Positions 63,384-64,000 of a stretch of 64,000 nt of DNA are shown piece by piece; position 1 is the first letter of the stretch; each line of letters begins with the position of its first letter. The notes beneath the pieces were generated by a model, which ran no database searches, was not told the origin of the DNA, and worked only from the letters and a program-made list of their open reading frames with translations. The DNA comes from Proteus terrae subsp. cibarius (GTDB lineage Bacteria > Pseudomonadota > Gammaproteobacteria > Enterobacterales > Enterobacteriaceae): contig NZ_CP047349.1 of assembly GCF_011045835.1 (NCBI RefSeq), positions 2,914,001-2,978,000 of the forward strand, read 5' to 3'. A program made the position numbers and the translations under genes.

Positions 63384-64000
63384 ATGAAATACCAAGATGT
63401 TACGAAATCACCCTGTGAGAATGCTTATTTTTTAGTTTTTAACCTCACCCATTCACCTGAAAACCGCGATACACTGATCGATTTTTGTAATAATTTTTCT
63501 GGCCTGATACGTAGTATGAGAACACGTTTTCCTGAATTGGAAACAAGTTGTGTAATGGGATTCGGGGCAAATGCATGGGCTACATTATTTCCCAATCAGC
63601 CTAAACCCAAAGAGCTAAATACCTTTAAAGAAATTAAAGGTGATACTTATACCGCGGTTTCAACTCCAGGCGATCTTTTTTTCCATATTCGAGCTCTCAA
63701 AGTTTCAGCCTGTTACGAATTAGCATCTATCATCAGCCAAAAGCTAAAGAATATTGTTACGCCTGTTGATGAAGTACATGGGTTTAGATATTTTGATGGG
63801 CGCTCTATTATTGGTTTTGTCAATGGAACTGAAAACCCAGAATATGAAGATGAACGAGCTTCTTATGCCGTTATTGGTGATGAAGATCCTGAGTTTGCAG
63901 GTGGCAGTTACGCTTTTGTACAAAAATATATTCACGATATGGAAGCATGGGAAAAACAGCCTCTTATCGAACAAGAAAAAGTCATTGGTAGACATAAATT
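63384..64000 (+). CDS. DyP-type peroxidase (YfeX-like), cut by the window end
   Basis: The first 205 residues of a haem peroxidase of the DyP B type are present; the gene continues past 64000. Visible features are CVMGFGANAWATLFP, the HGFRYFDGRSIIGF segment and GFVNGTENPEYEDERAS. In the family GxxDG motif the Asp is the distal catalytic residue; here residue 147 is Asn. GGSYAFVQKYIHDMEAWEKQ follows as usual. No signal peptide or encapsulin-targeting tail can be judged from this fragment. The proximal His lies beyond the window. Confidence 0.85.
   Translation, partial: MKYQDVTKSPCENAYFLVFNLTHSPENRDTLIDFCNNFSGLIRSMRTRFPELETSCVMGFGANAWATLFPNQPKPKELNTFKEIKGDTYTAVSTPGDLFFHIRALKVSACYELASIISQKLKNIVTPVDEVHGFRYFDGRSIIGFVNGTENPEYEDERASYAVIGDEDPEFAGGSYAFVQKYIHDMEAWEKQPLIEQEKVIGRHK

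Overview
The window looks like chromosomal DNA of the genus Proteus (Enterobacterales, Morganellaceae). It is AT-rich. Its left half keeps the E. coli gene neighbourhood running from tesA to htpG. Its right half holds a chaperone-usher fimbrial operon with MrpJ-type regulators, a Proteus hallmark. The sucrose hydrolase locus would suit a sucrose-utilising Proteus such as the P. vulgaris group, but the species cannot be fixed from the sequence alone. No tRNA, rRNA, insertion sequence, integrase or CRISPR array was seen.

Region 1 (1-25.9 kb) is a conserved backbone. It carries ybbP-ybbA, tesA-ybbO-cnoX-qmcA-ybbJ, divergent cueR/copA sharing a CueR-type promoter, the small RNA ChiX, a trimeric autotransporter adhesin, ybaP-ybaK, ushA, fsr, ybaL, wzz-gsk, hemH, adk and htpG with a sigma-32 promoter. 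Compared with E. coli, fetAB, ybaST and ybaQ are absent from this stretch. An adhesin sits beside chiX, and an orphan O-antigen chain-length regulator lies between hemH and gsk.

Region 2 (26-38 kb) holds purT with a PurR box, rarD, and a sucrose catabolic locus (fructokinase, sucrose-6-phosphate hydrolase, LacI-type regulator) with two matching operators but no transporter. It also holds an orphan response regulator with a degenerate receiver and a phospholipid module (YnbA-like, PlsC-like, YnbB-like), followed by a CPBP membrane protease.

Region 3 (38-45 kb) is an AllS-type regulator facing an operon of fdrA, ylbE, ylbF, carbamate kinase and an MFS carrier. This is the energy-yielding end of allantoin/oxalurate fermentation without the upstream enzymes. 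Region 4 (45.6-51 kb) has YceI, a YcaC-like hydrolase, a pirin, a LysR regulator and a DASS carrier.

Region 5 (51-58 kb) is one fimbrial operon: major pilin, chaperone, usher, two minor pilins, MrpJ-like regulator, tip adhesin, second MrpJ-like regulator. Region 6 (58-64 kb) has a histidine phosphatase and a second DASS carrier divergent from a LysR gene, then VanW-like and YebB proteins, and a DyP-type peroxidase cut by the window end.

The most striking observations are: the ChiX seed can pair with the Shine-Dalgarno region of the neighbouring adhesin gene; the compact AllS/FdrA cluster; the phospholipid module built on a YnbA-like enzyme whose canonical metal-binding aspartates are asparagines; the fimbrial operon with two MrpJ paralogues around its adhesin; and a DyP peroxidase with an Asn in place of the distal catalytic Asp.
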